A stretch of DNA of 64,000 nucleotides, from NCBI RefSeq assembly GCF_003111665.1, contig NZ_CP022188.1, positions 1,612,001-1,676,000 on the forward strand, in the 5' to 3' direction. Below the pieces are notes generated by a model. It searched no databases. It was not told the DNA's origin and saw only the letters and a list, made by a program, of their open reading frames with translations. Source of the stretch: Parazoarcus communis (GTDB lineage: Bacteria > Pseudomonadota > Gammaproteobacteria > Burkholderiales > Rhodocyclaceae). The translations under genes were made by a program, and so were the position numbers. This document shows, in pieces, positions 18,091 through 27,794 of the stretch (the first letter of the stretch is position 1; the number at the start of each line of letters is the position of its first letter).

Positions 18091-18752
18091 GCACCTTTTT
18101 TGCCGTTCTGCGCCGCGACCTGTTGCTGGCCTGGCGGGGCCGGGCCGACGTCATGGTGACGCTGGCCTTCTTCGTCATCGTGGTGTGCCTCTTCCCGTTT
18201 GGCGTCGGCGCCGAGCCCAACCTGTTGCGGGCGATTGCACCGGGTGTGCTGTGGGTGGCTGCCTTGCTCGCCTGCCTGCTGTCGCTGCACCGCCTGTTTG
18301 CGCAGGACTACGCAGACGGAACTTTGGAGCAATTGCTTCTGTCCAGTGAGCCGGCGGTGCTGTGGGTGCTGGCGAAGGTGCTGGCGTTCTGGCTCACCAC
18401 CGGTCTGCCCGTCGTGGTGGTGGCACCCGGCCTGGCGCTGTTACTTGACCTTGAGCAAGGCGCCTTGCCGGTGCTGGTCTTAAGTTTGGCGCTGGGTACG
18501 CCGATCCTCGCCTTGCTGGGCGCGGTCGGTGCAGCGCTGACACTGGGTGTTCGGGGTGGCGGCATGTTGCTGGCACTGCTGATCCTGCCGCTGTTCGTGC
18601 CGGTGCTGATTTTCGGTGCCGGTGCGGTGGAGGCCGAGGCTTCCGGTACGGGCGCTGTGGCGCATCTGCTGCTGCTCGGCGGCGGGCTTGCCGGGGCCCT
18701 CGCTCTGGCACCGCTGGCGTGCGCTGCATCCTTGCGCATTTCGACTGAATGA
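18084..18752 (+). CDS. ccmB: Heme exporter membrane protein CcmB
   Basis: A 222-residue protein with about six transmembrane helices, starting with GTG (VLSTFFAVLRRDLLLAWRGR). It forms the membrane channel partner of CcmA. Length and N-terminus match the family. The GTG overlaps the end of ccmA, implying coupled translation. Confidence 0.93.
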   Translation: MLSTFFAVLRRDLLLAWRGRADVMVTLAFFVIVVCLFPFGVGAEPNLLRAIAPGVLWVAALLACLLSLHRLFAQDYADGTLEQLLLSSEPAVLWVLAKVLAFWLTTGLPVVVVAPGLALLLDLEQGALPVLVLSLALGTPILALLGAVGAALTLGVRGGGMLLALLILPLFVPVLIFGAGAVEAEASGTGAVAHLLLLGGGLAGALALAPLACAASLRISTE

Positions 18753-18758
18753 TCTGAC

Positions 18759-19556
18759 ATGGCCTCTGGCCCAAACGACCAAGACACTCGCATGAACTCA
18801 AGTCCGCGTGGTCCCAGCCTGCTCCGTTTTGCCGCTCCCCAGAATTTCTATCCTCTGGCCGGGCGTTTGGCGCCCTGGTTTGCGGCGATCGCCGCCGTGC
18901 TTACGCTGGTGGGATTGTGGCTGGCGTTTTTCGTGGCGCCGGTCGATGCGACCCAGGGTAACGTGTATCGCGTCATCTTCATCCACGTGCCGGCGGCATG
19001 GATGTCGATGTTCATCTACCTGGTGATGGCTTTCTGGTCCGCCGTGGGGCTGGTGATGAACACCCGGCTGTCTTTCGTCATGAGTCAGGCGCTGGCGCCG
19101 ACCGGCGCGATGTTCTGTTTCGTGGCCTTGTGGACCGGTGCCTTGTGGGGGCGGCCGACCTGGGGTGCCTACTGGGTGTGGGATGCGCGCCTGACCTCGC
19201 AGCTGCTGCTGCTGTTCCTCTACTTCGGTTTCATCGCGCTGACCCGTGCCATTGAGGACCCGCGCCGCGGCGATCGTGCTGGCGCCATCATCGCGCTGGT
19301 CGGGGCTGTTAACGTCCCAGTCATCTACTTTTCGGTTAAATGGTGGAACACCCTGCATCAGGGCGCCTCGGTCAGCCTGACCAAGGCGCCGTCGATGGCC
19401 ACCACCATGCTGGCCGGCATGCTGGTGCTGGCGTTTGCCTCCTGGGCCTACACCCTGGCGGTGACCCTGTGGCGGGTGCGGCCGATGATTCTGGAGCGCG
19501 AGCGCCACACCGAATGGGTGGGCGCGATGCTCGACCGTGAAGGAGGGGGCAAGTGA
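18759..19556 (+). CDS. ccmC: Heme-handling protein CcmC
   Basis: A 265-residue membrane protein with six helices and the periplasmic tryptophan-rich motif WGAYWVWDARLTS that presents heme to CcmE. Conserved histidines lie in HVPAAW and NTLHQGAS. The ATG at 18759 is six bases after ccmB; a second in-frame ATG is at 18792. Its TGA overlaps the ccmD ATG. Confidence 0.96.
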   Translation: MASGPNDQDTRMNSSPRGPSLLRFAAPQNFYPLAGRLAPWFAAIAAVLTLVGLWLAFFVAPVDATQGNVYRVIFIHVPAAWMSMFIYLVMAFWSAVGLVMNTRLSFVMSQALAPTGAMFCFVALWTGALWGRPTWGAYWVWDARLTSQLLLLFLYFGFIALTRAIEDPRRGDRAGAIIALVGAVNVPVIYFSVKWWNTLHQGASVSLTKAPSMATTMLAGMLVLAFASWAYTLAVTLWRVRPMILERERHTEWVGAMLDREGGGK

Positions 19557-19765
19557 TGCAGTGGGAGTCGTGGTCTGCATTCTGGGACATGGGTGGCGCA
19601 GGCTTTTTCGTCTGGGGCAGCTATGGCGTGACATTTGCCGTGATCGGGCTGGAACTTGTATTGGTGTTGCAGCGTCGGAAGGAGACCGTGAAGCGGCTGT
19701 TGCGCTGGCGCCGCGCGGTGGGCAAAGATGGATCGGGGCGCGCTGGCGCCCGCATGGAGTCTTGA
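19556..19765 (+). CDS. ccmD: Heme exporter protein CcmD
   Basis: A 69-residue small membrane protein ([20 protein letters not shown]...) with one helix (about 16-38) and a basic C-terminus, as in CcmD. It helps form the CcmABCD complex and release holo-CcmE. ATG at 19556 shares a base with the ccmC stop (TGATG). Confidence 0.92.
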   Translation: MQWESWSAFWDMGGAGFFVWGSYGVTFAVIGLELVLVLQRRKETVKRLLRWRRAVGKDGSGRAGARMES

Positions 19766-19766
19766 T

Positions 19767-20213
19767 ATGAAACCCCGTAGCAAACGCATGATGCTGGTCG
19801 GTGGTGGCGTGGCGCTGCTCGTTGCAGCCGTGGCGCTGGTGTTGTCCGCTTTTCAGCAGAACCTGGTGTTCTTTCACACGCCGACCGACGTCATGGAGGG
19901 CAAGGCGCCCACCGGCAAGACCTTCCGCATTGGCGGCCTGGTCGAGGACGGATCGCTGCAGCGCGAAGCCGACGGGCTCACCGTCCGCTTTGCCATTACC
20001 GATACCGCCAAGGTGATCCCGGTCACCTACAAGGGCACGCTCCCCGACCTGTTCAAGGAAGGCAAGGGTGCCGTGATCCAGGGCTCGCTCGGCGCGGACG
20101 GTCAGTTCCGCGCCACCGAAGTGCTGGCCAAGCACGACGAGAACTACATGCCGCCCGAAGCCGCGCACGCGGTTGAAGAGGCACAGAAAACCGCCGCGAC
20201 GGTGAGCCAATGA
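19767..20213 (+). CDS. ccmE: Periplasmic heme chaperone CcmE
   Basis: A 148-residue membrane-anchored beta-barrel chaperone. One N-terminal helix (about 8-28) is followed by the OB-fold. His123 in [10 protein letters not shown] is the residue that binds heme covalently, and the YMP tyrosine is present. The C-terminal 15-20 residues are flexible. It overlaps ccmF by ATGA. Confidence 0.96.
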   Translation: MKPRSKRMMLVGGGVALLVAAVALVLSAFQQNLVFFHTPTDVMEGKAPTGKTFRIGGLVEDGSLQREADGLTVRFAITDTAKVIPVTYKGTLPDLFKEGKGAVIQGSLGADGQFRATEVLAKHDENYMPPEAAHAVEEAQKTAATVSQ

Positions 20214-22183
20214 TCCCCGAACTCGGTCACTTTGCCCTTGTCATGGCGCTGGTCCTCGCGCTGGTGCAGGCCGTTGTGCCGCTCGTTGGCGCGTCGCGCA
20301 ACAATCCGTCCATGATGGCCGTTGCCCGGCCTGCGGCGCAGGGGCAGTTCGTCTTCGTGGTGTTTGCCTTTGCCTGCCTGACCTGGGCTTTCATCAACAG
20401 CGATTTCTCGGTTCGACTGGCTGCGGTCAACTCGAACAGCGATACGCCGCTGATGTACAAGATCACCGGCGTGTGGGGCAACCATGAGGGCTCGCTGTTG
20501 CTGTGGGCGATGTCGCTGTCGCTATGGACGGTGGCGGTCAGCGTGTTTTCGCGCAGCGTGCCACAGCCGTTTCTGGCGCGGGTCATCGGTGTGCTGGGCT
20601 GTGTCAGCGTCGGCTTCATCGCCTTCATGCTGGTGACGTCCAACCCCTTCGACCGCCTGCTGCCGGGTGCGGCGGAGGGGCGTGACCTGAATCCGCTGCT
20701 GCAGGATCCGGGCATGATCATTCACCCGCCGCTGCTGTACATGGGCTATGTCGGATTTTCCGTCGCGTTCGCGTTCGCCATTGCGGCACTGCTGACCGGA
20801 CGCCTGGATGCGGCATGGGCGCGCTGGTCGCGGCCATGGACGATTGCCGCCTGGGTCTTCCTCACCGCCGGCATCATGGTGGGTTCGGCCTGGGCGTATT
20901 ACGAACTGGGCTGGGGCGGCTGGTGGTTCTGGGATCCGGTGGAAAACGCCTCGTTCATGCCATGGTTGCTGGGAACCGCGCTGATTCATTCGCTCGCGGT
21001 GACTGAAAAGCGCGGTGCGTTCCGCAGCTGGACGGTGTTGCTGGCCATCGGCGCATTTTCGCTGTCGCTGCTCGGTACCTTCCTCGTGCGCTCCGGTGTG
21101 ATCACCAGCGTGCACGCCTTCGCCACCGATCCTGCGCGTGGCATGTTCATTCTCGGTCTGCTGGTGCTGGTGATCGGGGTGTCGCTGCTGCTGTACGCGT
21201 GGCGTGCGCCGCGTCTTACCGGTGGCGGCAGCTTCGGCCTCGTTTCGCGCGAAACCACGCTGCTGGGCAATAACGTGCTGTTGGCGGTGGTGTCGGCATC
21301 GGTGCTGCTGGGTACGCTGTATCCGCTTTTCCTCGATGCGCTCAACATGGGCAAGATCTCGGTCGGCCCGCCGTACTTTGAGGCGGTTTTCGTGCCGCTG
21401 ATGACGCCGGTCGTGGTGCTGATGATGTTCGCGCCCTTCCTGCGCTGGAAGAACGACAAAGTGGATGCGGTTGCAAGGCGTCTGGCCCCGGCCGGCGTTG
21501 CCAGCATCCTCATTGGCGTGGGCGGGGCATTCGCGATCGGTCATCCGACCTGGCGCACGATGCTTGGGCTCACCCTTGCGGCATGGGTCGTGCTGGCGAG
21601 CTTCCAGTTGCTTGCCAGTCGTCTGCGTGAGCGTGCGGGTGCAACGATGTCGAGTCGTCTTTCCACCATCCCCGCTGCATGGTGGGGCATGTGGACTGCA
21701 CACTTCGGCATTGGCATCTTCATCATTGGCGTGACACTTGTCAGCAGCATCGATGCCAATCTCGACTTGCGCATGAAGGAGGGGGATCGTGCCGATTTTG
21801 CCGGTTACAGCTTCAACTTCAAGGGCGTGGAGCGCATTGCCGGACCCAACTACGACGCCTCGCGGGCAACGATCGAGCTGAGCAAGGACGGGAAGCTCGT
21901 AGACCTGCTGACGCCGGAGAAACGCGTGTATCGCGCCATGGGCATGCCGATGACCGAAGCCTCCCTCAATATCGGCCCCTTCCGCGATATCTATGCCTCG
22001 CTCGGCGAGCAGTTGCCGGAGGGTGACTGGATCGTGAGTCTGCACCGCAAGCCCTTCATCAGCTGGATCTGGGCGGGCTGCATCCTGATGGCACTCGGCG
22101 GCATTTTTGCCGCTGCAGATCGTCGTTACCGCCGTCTGGCCGAACGCAGCGCCCCCAAGGGTGCTGCGCAGCAAGCCATTTGA
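20210..22183 (+). CDS. ccmF: Cytochrome c heme lyase subunit CcmF
   Basis: A 657-residue polytopic protein. The tryptophan-rich motif [19 protein letters not shown] and the histidines in WGNHEGS and TALIHSLA are those used for heme handling. A large periplasmic C-terminal loop follows (about 540-620). With CcmH it ligates heme to apocytochromes such as NapB and NapC. Confidence 0.97.
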   Translation: MIPELGHFALVMALVLALVQAVVPLVGASRNNPSMMAVARPAAQGQFVFVVFAFACLTWAFINSDFSVRLAAVNSNSDTPLMYKITGVWGNHEGSLLLWAMSLSLWTVAVSVFSRSVPQPFLARVIGVLGCVSVGFIAFMLVTSNPFDRLLPGAAEGRDLNPLLQDPGMIIHPPLLYMGYVGFSVAFAFAIAALLTGRLDAAWARWSRPWTIAAWVFLTAGIMVGSAWAYYELGWGGWWFWDPVENASFMPWLLGTALIHSLAVTEKRGAFRSWTVLLAIGAFSLSLLGTFLVRSGVITSVHAFATDPARGMFILGLLVLVIGVSLLLYAWRAPRLTGGGSFGLVSRETTLLGNNVLLAVVSASVLLGTLYPLFLDALNMGKISVGPPYFEAVFVPLMTPVVVLMMFAPFLRWKNDKVDAVARRLAPAGVASILIGVGGAFAIGHPTWRTMLGLTLAAWVVLASFQLLASRLRERAGATMSSRLSTIPAAWWGMWTAHFGIGIFIIGVTLVSSIDANLDLRMKEGDRADFAGYSFNFKGVERIAGPNYDASRATIELSKDGKLVDLLTPEKRVYRAMGMPMTEASLNIGPFRDIYASLGEQLPEGDWIVSLHRKPFISWIWAGCILMALGGIFAAADRRYRRLAERSAPKGAAQQAI

Positions 22184-22192
22184 GAAGCATTC

Positions 22193-22786
22193 ATGAAAGC
22201 CAAGTTCCTTGTTCCCCTGTTTCTGTTTCTGCTGTTGATCGGATTTCTCGGCTTCGGCCTTACCCTCAACCCACGTGAAGTGCCGTCGCCGCTGATCGAC
22301 AAGCCGGCGCCGGCGTTCCGGCTCGCACGCCTTGATCAGCCCGAGCAGACCTTTGGTCTCGACGAGATGAAGGGCCAGGTGTGGTTGCTCAACGTATGGG
22401 CATCGTGGTGTGTGGCCTGTCGTCAGGAGCACCCGGTGCTGGTCGAGCTTTCCCGCCGCGGCGTGGTGCCCATCGTCGGCCTCAACTACAAGGAAGTGCG
22501 TGGCGATGGCGAAATCGACGCCCGCGGCATGGCGCTCGAGGTCGAGACCGGGCAGGCGATCGAGCGCGCGCGTGGCTGGCTGAGCCGTCACGGGAATCCC
22601 TATCAGTTGTCGGTGATGGATATCGACGGCAGGGTGGGGATCGATTTCGGCGTCTATGGCGTGCCTGAAACCTTCCTCATCGACCAACAGGGCCGCATCC
22701 GCTTCAAGCAGATCGGGCCGGTCACGCCTGAGAATCTGAAAAACGTGCTGATGCCCAAGATCGAGGAGTTGCAGCGTGCAGGCTGA
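22193..22786 (+). CDS. ccmG: Thiol:disulfide interchange protein CcmG (DsbE)
   Basis: A 197-residue periplasmic thioredoxin-like protein with an N-terminal membrane anchor (about 5-24) and active site WCVAC (Cys73/Cys76). It keeps apocytochrome or CcmH cysteines reduced. The cis-proline region is GVPETFLID. It overlaps ccmH by 11 bases. Confidence 0.96.
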   Translation: MKAKFLVPLFLFLLLIGFLGFGLTLNPREVPSPLIDKPAPAFRLARLDQPEQTFGLDEMKGQVWLLNVWASWCVACRQEHPVLVELSRRGVVPIVGLNYKEVRGDGEIDARGMALEVETGQAIERARGWLSRHGNPYQLSVMDIDGRVGIDFGVYGVPETFLIDQQGRIRFKQIGPVTPENLKNVLMPKIEELQRAG

Positions 22787-23321
22787 GCGTTTTGTATCGG
22801 GGCGGCGCCTTGTCGGGGCCCTGCTCATGGTGTGTGCGTTTGGCAGCGGCGCAATGGTTCATGCCGCCGAGCCAGGCACTGCCACGCCGGTGGTGGCCAA
22901 TCAGGCGCTCGAGGATGAAGTCCTGGAGCTCTCTCACAAGCTGCGCTGCCTTGTGTGCCAGAACCAGTCGATTGCCGAATCGAACGCGCCCCTGGCGATC
23001 GATTTGCGCAATCAGGTGCGTGAGCAGCTCGAAAGCGGCAAGAGCAAGGATGACGTGATCGACTACCTGGTCGAGCGCTACGGTGACTTCGTGCTCTACG
23101 AGCCGCCGTTCAAGGCCAGCACGATGCTGCTGTGGGGTGGCCCCGCTGCGCTGCTGATCGGCGGCGCGGGCTGGCTTGCGTTGCGTCTGCGCCGGCGTCA
23201 GGCCGAAGCTGCCGCTCAGGAACACCTTTCCACCGCGGAGCGCGATCGTGCCCGCGCACTGCTTGCGGGCGATACGCCCGTAACCGCAGACATCCCGTCT
23301 GCCGAGGAGCCCCGTTCGTGA
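22776..23321 (+). CDS. ccmH: Cytochrome c maturation protein CcmH
   Basis: A 181-residue protein starting with GTG, with a signal peptide (about 1-31). The LRCLVCQNQSIAESNA motif has redox cysteines 58 and 61, and a transmembrane helix lies near 110-130. It is the short CcmH; the TPR part is encoded separately as ccmI. It ends in GTGA overlap with ccmI. Confidence 0.95.
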   Translation: MQAERFVSGRRLVGALLMVCAFGSGAMVHAAEPGTATPVVANQALEDEVLELSHKLRCLVCQNQSIAESNAPLAIDLRNQVREQLESGKSKDDVIDYLVERYGDFVLYEPPFKASTMLLWGGPAALLIGGAGWLALRLRRRQAEAAAQEHLSTAERDRARALLAGDTPVTADIPSAEEPRS

Positions 23322-24577
23322 TCACCTTCCTGATTGTCGCCGGCCTGTTGGTGGCCGGCGCCTTGCTCATGGTCGTCCCGCCATTGCTCGGGCGCGGTCG
23401 TGACGCTTCCGTTACGCCGGCTGCGGCCGATGCCGAGCAGGCCGCGACGGCCATGCTGGTGCTGCGTGAGCAGCTCGCTGATCTTGATGCCGAACGGGCT
23501 GCAGGCGGAGTCGACGACGCTACCTATGCGCGCAGCCGCGATGAACTCGAACGCCGTGCGCTGGACGAGGGCAAGGTCATGGCGCCCGGCGCCAGCGCCC
23601 GCCCCGCCCGCGTGTGGGCGGTGCTGGTGGGACTCGGTGTGCCGGTGATGGCGGCGATGATCTATCTCTCGGTCGGCACGCCGGACGCGCTCGACCCGCA
23701 GAAGGTCGCCGGGCAGCAGACCTTCTCGCCCGAACAGATCAGGGAGATGGTCGGCACGCTCGAGGCCCGTCTGGAGAAGGAGCCCGACAACGTCGAAGGC
23801 TGGGCGATGCTCGCCCGCTCCTGGCTGGTGCTGGAGGACTACCCTGAAGCGTCGAAGGCCTACGCACGACTCGCAGAGCTGATTCCGGACAATGCCGATG
23901 TGGTTGCCGACTGGGCCGATGTCGTTGCAACCAAGAACGGCAGCATCGTCGGCGAGGCGGAGGCACTGGTCGCGCGTGCGCTCGAGATCGACCCCAATCA
24001 CGTCAAGTCGCTCGCGCTCGCCGGTACCGCCGCCTATCAACGGGGCGACTTCGCGGCTGCAGCAACACTGTGGGAGCGCATTCTGTCGCGGGTGCCGCCC
24101 GGGCAGGAGATCGAAGGCCAGTTGCGTGACAGCATCAACGACGCGCGCGGGAGGGCAGGAATGCCGGCGCTGGCCGCCTCGGCTGGGCAGCAGATGCCGC
24201 CTGTACAGGCTGTGGCGAACGGTGAGGGCGCTGCGGACAGCGTACTGAAGATTGCCGGCCGGCTCGATGTTGCCCCCGCGCTGCGCGATCAGGTGCTGGC
24301 GGACGACACGGTGTTCGTGTTCGTGCGTGGCGGCGCGGGTGGTCCGCCGATTGCCGCGCTGCGCTTCAAGGGCAGCGAACTGCCGCTCGACTTCACTTTC
24401 GACGGTGTTCCCCGCATGTCGGGCAATGCCCCCCTGCCTGAAAAGCTGGCGCTGGCGGTACGGGTGTCCAAATCGGGCGACGTGATGGCCAAGCCGGGCG
24501 ATCTCGAAGGACGGATCGACGGCCTGTCAGCCGACGCCAGCGGCGTGGCGCTGACCATCGAGAAGGTGCGCGAGTAA
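23318..24577 (+). CDS. ccmI: Cytochrome c maturation TPR protein CcmI
   Basis: A 419-residue protein starting with GTG. Two N-terminal helices (about 1-22 and 95-115) flank a cytoplasmic loop. TPR repeats (about 140-285) are followed by a beta-rich periplasmic domain (about 305-419). It delivers apocytochrome c to the CcmFH lyase. It is the last gene of ccmABCDEFGHI and is followed by a hairpin. Confidence 0.92.
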   Translation: MITFLIVAGLLVAGALLMVVPPLLGRGRDASVTPAAADAEQAATAMLVLREQLADLDAERAAGGVDDATYARSRDELERRALDEGKVMAPGASARPARVWAVLVGLGVPVMAAMIYLSVGTPDALDPQKVAGQQTFSPEQIREMVGTLEARLEKEPDNVEGWAMLARSWLVLEDYPEASKAYARLAELIPDNADVVADWADVVATKNGSIVGEAEALVARALEIDPNHVKSLALAGTAAYQRGDFAAAATLWERILSRVPPGQEIEGQLRDSINDARGRAGMPALAASAGQQMPPVQAVANGEGAADSVLKIAGRLDVAPALRDQVLADDTVFVFVRGGAGGPPIAALRFKGSELPLDFTFDGVPRMSGNAPLPEKLALAVRVSKSGDVMAKPGDLEGRIDGLSADASGVALTIEKVRE

Positions 24578-24587
24578 GAAGAGGGGC

Positions 24588-24611
24588 AGCCCCGGGCTCA
24601 GGCCTGGGGTT
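24588..24611. terminator. Hairpin after ccmI
   Basis: AGCCCCGGGC-TCAG-GCCTGGGGTT forms a ten-pair stem with G-U pairs and a four-base loop, ten bases after the ccmI stop. It lies between convergent ccmI and alr. The flanking T content is low, so efficiency is uncertain. Confidence 0.5.
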
Positions 24612-24667
24612 GTTGCTGTGCGGGTGGCGCGACGGCATGCGCCGCGCTTGGGGTCCAGCCCCGGCGT

Positions 24668-25729
24668 TTAGCCGAGGTATTCGAAGCGGACCCGCTTCAC
24701 GTTGCACAGCAATTCGTAGGAAATCGTGCCGACACCCGCCGCGATGCGGTTGATCGATATCTGACGGCCCCAGAGCTCGACCCGGCTGCCAATGCCTGCG
24801 TCGGGCAGGTCGGTCAGATCCACCGTCATCATGTCCATCGAGACCCGGCCGATCAGGCGGGTGAGCTTTCCATCCACTGCCACCGGCGTCCCTTCGGGCG
24901 CGCTGCGTGGATAGCCATCGGCGTAACCCATGGCCACCAGGCCGACACGTGTCGGCACCTCGGCGACGAAGCGGCCGCCGTAGCCCAGCGCTGCGCCCGC
25001 GGGAATGTCGCGCACCGCCATGATCTGGCTCTCCAGCGTCATCACCGGAAGCAACCCGTGGTTTTCCTCTGGCATCGGATCGGCGCCATAGAGCAGGATG
25101 CCGGGGCGGCCCCAGTCACGGTGCGCGTCCGGCCATCCGAGGATGGCACTGGAGTTGGCCAGGCTGCGCAGCCCGGGCAGGTCGCGGGTGCCAGCGTCGA
25201 ATGCGGCGATCTGCTCCGCCGTGGTGATGACATCGGGCTCGTCCGCCCGCGCGAAGTGCGTCATCAGCGCGATGTCGGAGACCTTGCCCGTGTCGTTCAG
25301 GCGTTGCCAGGCCCTGCGGACCCCGTCGGGCAGGAAGCCGGCGCGGTTCATGCCGGAGTTGACCTTGAGCCAGACGTGCAGCGGTGCGGCCAGGTCCCGG
25401 GACGCGATCATCTCGATCTGCAGGTCGTGGTGCACGACCGTCCACAGTTCGTGACGCACGACCTCGTCGAGTTCGGAAGCGTCGAAAACGCCTTCGAGGA
25501 GCAGAATCGGATGGGTGATGCCGGCTGCACGCAGTTGCAGCGCCTCGTCCAGAAAGGCGACGGCAAAACCGTCTGCCTCGGCGGCCAGCGCATGTGCGCA
25601 TTGGACTGCGCCATGCCCATAGGCATTGGCCTTGACCACGGCGAAGGCCCGTCCGCCATGTCGTGATCGTGCAAGCCGGTAGTTGTGACGAAGGGCTTCG
25701 AGGTCAATCAGGGCACGGGCGGGACGCAT
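24668..25729 (-). CDS. alr: Alanine racemase
   Basis: A 353-residue PLP enzyme interconverting L- and D-alanine for peptidoglycan. The PLP lysine is Lys33 in VVKANAYGHG and the second catalytic base is Tyr250 in LGYGGRF. The family motif HVWLKVNSGMNRAGF is present. Length is normal. It could equally be the catabolic DadX; nothing nearby decides. It is convergent with ccmI. Confidence 0.95.
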   Translation of the reverse strand: MRPARALIDLEALRHNYRLARSRHGGRAFAVVKANAYGHGAVQCAHALAAEADGFAVAFLDEALQLRAAGITHPILLLEGVFDASELDEVVRHELWTVVHHDLQIEMIASRDLAAPLHVWLKVNSGMNRAGFLPDGVRRAWQRLNDTGKVSDIALMTHFARADEPDVITTAEQIAAFDAGTRDLPGLRSLANSSAILGWPDAHRDWGRPGILLYGADPMPEENHGLLPVMTLESQIMAVRDIPAGAALGYGGRFVAEVPTRVGLVAMGYADGYPRSAPEGTPVAVDGKLTRLIGRVSMDMMTVDLTDLPDAGIGSRVELWGRQISINRIAAGVGTISYELLCNVKRVRFEYLG

Positions 25730-25813
25730 GGACAGGAGCTATCTGGGAAAAAGCGAAATGGTGCGCCAGATCGGAGGTGACTGCAATCCGGCTGCCACAT
25801 CGCCCCCTACCGG

Positions 25814-27304
25814 TCAGGACAGGCGGAACCGCTGCACCGCCTGTGTCAGCGCCGCCGCCGAGCGCTCCAGCCCGCCGACTTCCTCGGCGACCTTGCTCGC
25901 CGAACCGGCACTGTCCTGTGCCATGTTGGCGATGGCCTCCACCGAAAGTGCAATGGCGCCGGCGCCCTCCCGTTGATCAAGCAGCGAGCGGGCGATGGCC
26001 TCGACGACGCGTTCGACCTTGCCCGCCTCGTCGGTGATCTCGGCAATCGAGCCTTCCGCTTCGGCGGCAAGCCGTGTGCCGTTTCCGACCCGGGTCACCG
26101 CGTCCTCGATACTGCCGAGCGCCGCGCTGCGACTGTCGCGGATGTCGTCGATCATGGCGGAGATCTCTTCGGTGGCGGCTGAGGTGCGCTCTGCGAGCTT
26201 GCGCACCTCGTCGGCAACAACCGCGAATCCCCGGCCCTGCTCGCCCGCACGTGCGGCCTCGATCGCAGCGTTGAGCGCGAGCAGGTTCGTCTGCCCTGCG
26301 ATGTCCTTGATCAGCCCGACCACCTCGGCCACGCGCTCGGACTGCTTTCCCAGTTGTTCGACGTTGCTCGCCGAATCCCGGATGGTGGCGGCGATGCTGC
26401 CGATCTCGTCGAGCGTGGCATTGACGACGCGGGCACCGGCACGCGCTGCCTCGCCCGAGTGGGCGGCGAGTTGCCGGGCCGACTCGGCCTCGTTCGACAG
26501 CGTCGAGATCGCGCCGGTGAGGCCTTCGATCTGGGTCGACATGCCGAACGTGGCTTGCCGCTGGCGCTGCATCAGTTCCGCGACCACGCCGGACTGGCGG
26601 TCGAGCGAGCGGGCGCTTCCCGCCACCGCGCTCGCCTCGCGTTCGACCTGTGTGAGCGTGCTGCCGAGTTCGGAGCGCATCTTCGCCACAAGTCCGAGCA
26701 GGCCGTCAGCGGTCTGGGTGGCAGCACCGGCACGCAGGTCGCCTTCGCCGATCCGCGTTGCCAGTTCCGCAACCCGGGCCGATTCGACGGCTTCGCGCTG
26801 CAGGCTGACCGCCATGTACATCAGCATGCCTGCCTCGACGACCACAAAGGCGGCATGAAGCACGACGCGGCCCAGTCCGGTCGATCCCTCGAATACATAG
26901 ACCCCCCAGTTGAGGGCCTGAAGGTAATTGAAGCTCAGGTGATGAACCGCGATCAGCAGCGCAGCGGCGAGGATGGGACGCCAGTCACGGTAGTAAAGCA
27001 GGAAGGCAAGCAGCGCGAAGATGCTGAAATGCACCTCGGTGAGGCCTTGCGTCTGCTGAATGGCCAGTGCTGAGAACACCATCAGGGCACAGGCGACGGC
27101 GATCCGGCTGACGAGCGTACCGGGTCCGAGTCGATGTATCAGCGCCGGAATGGCGAGTGCGGGCAGTCCGACCGCGAGCGCGATCGACCACGTACCGGTG
27201 GCACCCGCCACCCCGAGGGTGATCAGCAGCAGCGCAGCGAGCGTGACCAGCATGACGCGGTCCGCGTGAATCCGGTAGGAGCTCAGAAGGTCATCAGTCG
27301 TCAT
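25814..27304 (-). CDS. Methyl-accepting chemotaxis protein with polytopic N-terminal domain
   Basis: A 496-residue receptor. About six transmembrane helices (20-190) have almost no periplasmic domain. They contain conserved-looking histidines ([19 protein letters not shown] and [11 protein letters not shown]). A cytoplasmic signalling domain follows, with the MCP hairpin tip [22 protein letters not shown]. There is no large ligand-binding domain, so an intramembrane or redox cue is possible. The ligand cannot be told from the sequence. Confidence 0.9.
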   Translation of the reverse strand: MTTDDLLSSYRIHADRVMLVTLAALLLITLGVAGATGTWSIALAVGLPALAIPALIHRLGPGTLVSRIAVACALMVFSALAIQQTQGLTEVHFSIFALLAFLLYYRDWRPILAAALLIAVHHLSFNYLQALNWGVYVFEGSTGLGRVVLHAAFVVVEAGMLMYMAVSLQREAVESARVAELATRIGEGDLRAGAATQTADGLLGLVAKMRSELGSTLTQVEREASAVAGSARSLDRQSGVVAELMQRQRQATFGMSTQIEGLTGAISTLSNEAESARQLAAHSGEAARAGARVVNATLDEIGSIAATIRDSASNVEQLGKQSERVAEVVGLIKDIAGQTNLLALNAAIEAARAGEQGRGFAVVADEVRKLAERTSAATEEISAMIDDIRDSRSAALGSIEDAVTRVGNGTRLAAEAEGSIAEITDEAGKVERVVEAIARSLLDQREGAGAIALSVEAIANMAQDSAGSASKVAEEVGGLERSAAALTQAVQRFRLS

Positions 27305-27346
27305 CGTCGTGATCCGGTGGGGAAGCAGGGTGGAAACGCTTTCGAC

Positions 27347-27499
27347 TCATCGCGTGAAGCATGCCGTACCCGGCGGAGCGTCCATCATCGACGCCCCCAG
27401 CAGCGCTGCGCTGTAGGCCAGCCAGGCTGCGAGAATGCACCATGCCCAGGCGGCAGGCAGGCGCTTTCCCTTGTTGAGCTTGCTCTGGTTCAGGTCCAT
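27347..27499 (-). CDS. Small single-pass membrane protein, 50 residues, function unknown
   Basis: An open frame of 50 residues beginning MDLNQSKLNKGKRLPAAW, with a basic N-terminus, one hydrophobic helix (about 16-39, rich in Trp and Ala) and a short tail ending in TACFTR. An AAGGAA ribosome site lies ten bases before the ATG. The gene sits 42 bases beyond the chemoreceptor start on the same strand. An inverted repeat lies 62 bases upstream. I do not recognise the family. Confidence 0.6.
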   Translation of the reverse strand: MDLNQSKLNKGKRLPAAWAWCILAAWLAYSAALLGASMMDAPPGTACFTR

Positions 27500-27560
27500 G
27501 GCCGTGTATTCCTTTCGGTGTATGCAGGCACGTCGAATGAAGAGAGGCAGAGTATGACTT

Positions 27561-27575
27561 TTTGTCTAGGACAAA
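27561..27575. promoter_or_regulatory. Inverted repeat, possible operator
   Basis: TTTGTC-TAG-GACAAA is a perfect six-base inverted repeat in the gap between the small membrane protein gene and the divergent pigment arm. It is followed by an AT-rich stretch. It differs from an FNR box in spacing and half-site. The rest of the 295-base gap (27500-27794) shows only a possible -10 at 27710. Confidence 0.4.
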
Positions 27576-27709
27576 TCACCAAAAATTTTGTCGATGCGGT
27601 ATTCGGGACTGACGTGTATGCGAATGCAATGGAGCCTGGGGCAAGGCGCTTTCGGCTGTTTCGGGAGCCTGTTTGAGCTGGCGCAATTCCGCTGAAGATA
27701 CGGCTACGG

Positions 27710-27715
27710 TATAGT
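27710..27715 (+). promoter_or_regulatory. Possible -10 element of the + strand pigment arm
   Basis: TATAGT lies 80 bases before the GTG start at 27795. No good -35 is seen at the right distance, so an activator may be needed. Confidence 0.3.
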
Positions 27716-27794
27716 CCGCTGCTTGAAGCAGGTGCGCCGACCTTCCACACAATCGCGCGGCGCCCGCAACTCCGTACCAGATGGTGATTCTGTC

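Noticed and set aside
27561-27575. TTTGTC-TAG-GACAAA as an FNR box
   Set aside because: Half-sites are TTGTC/GACAA with a three-base gap, not TTGAT/ATCAA with four.
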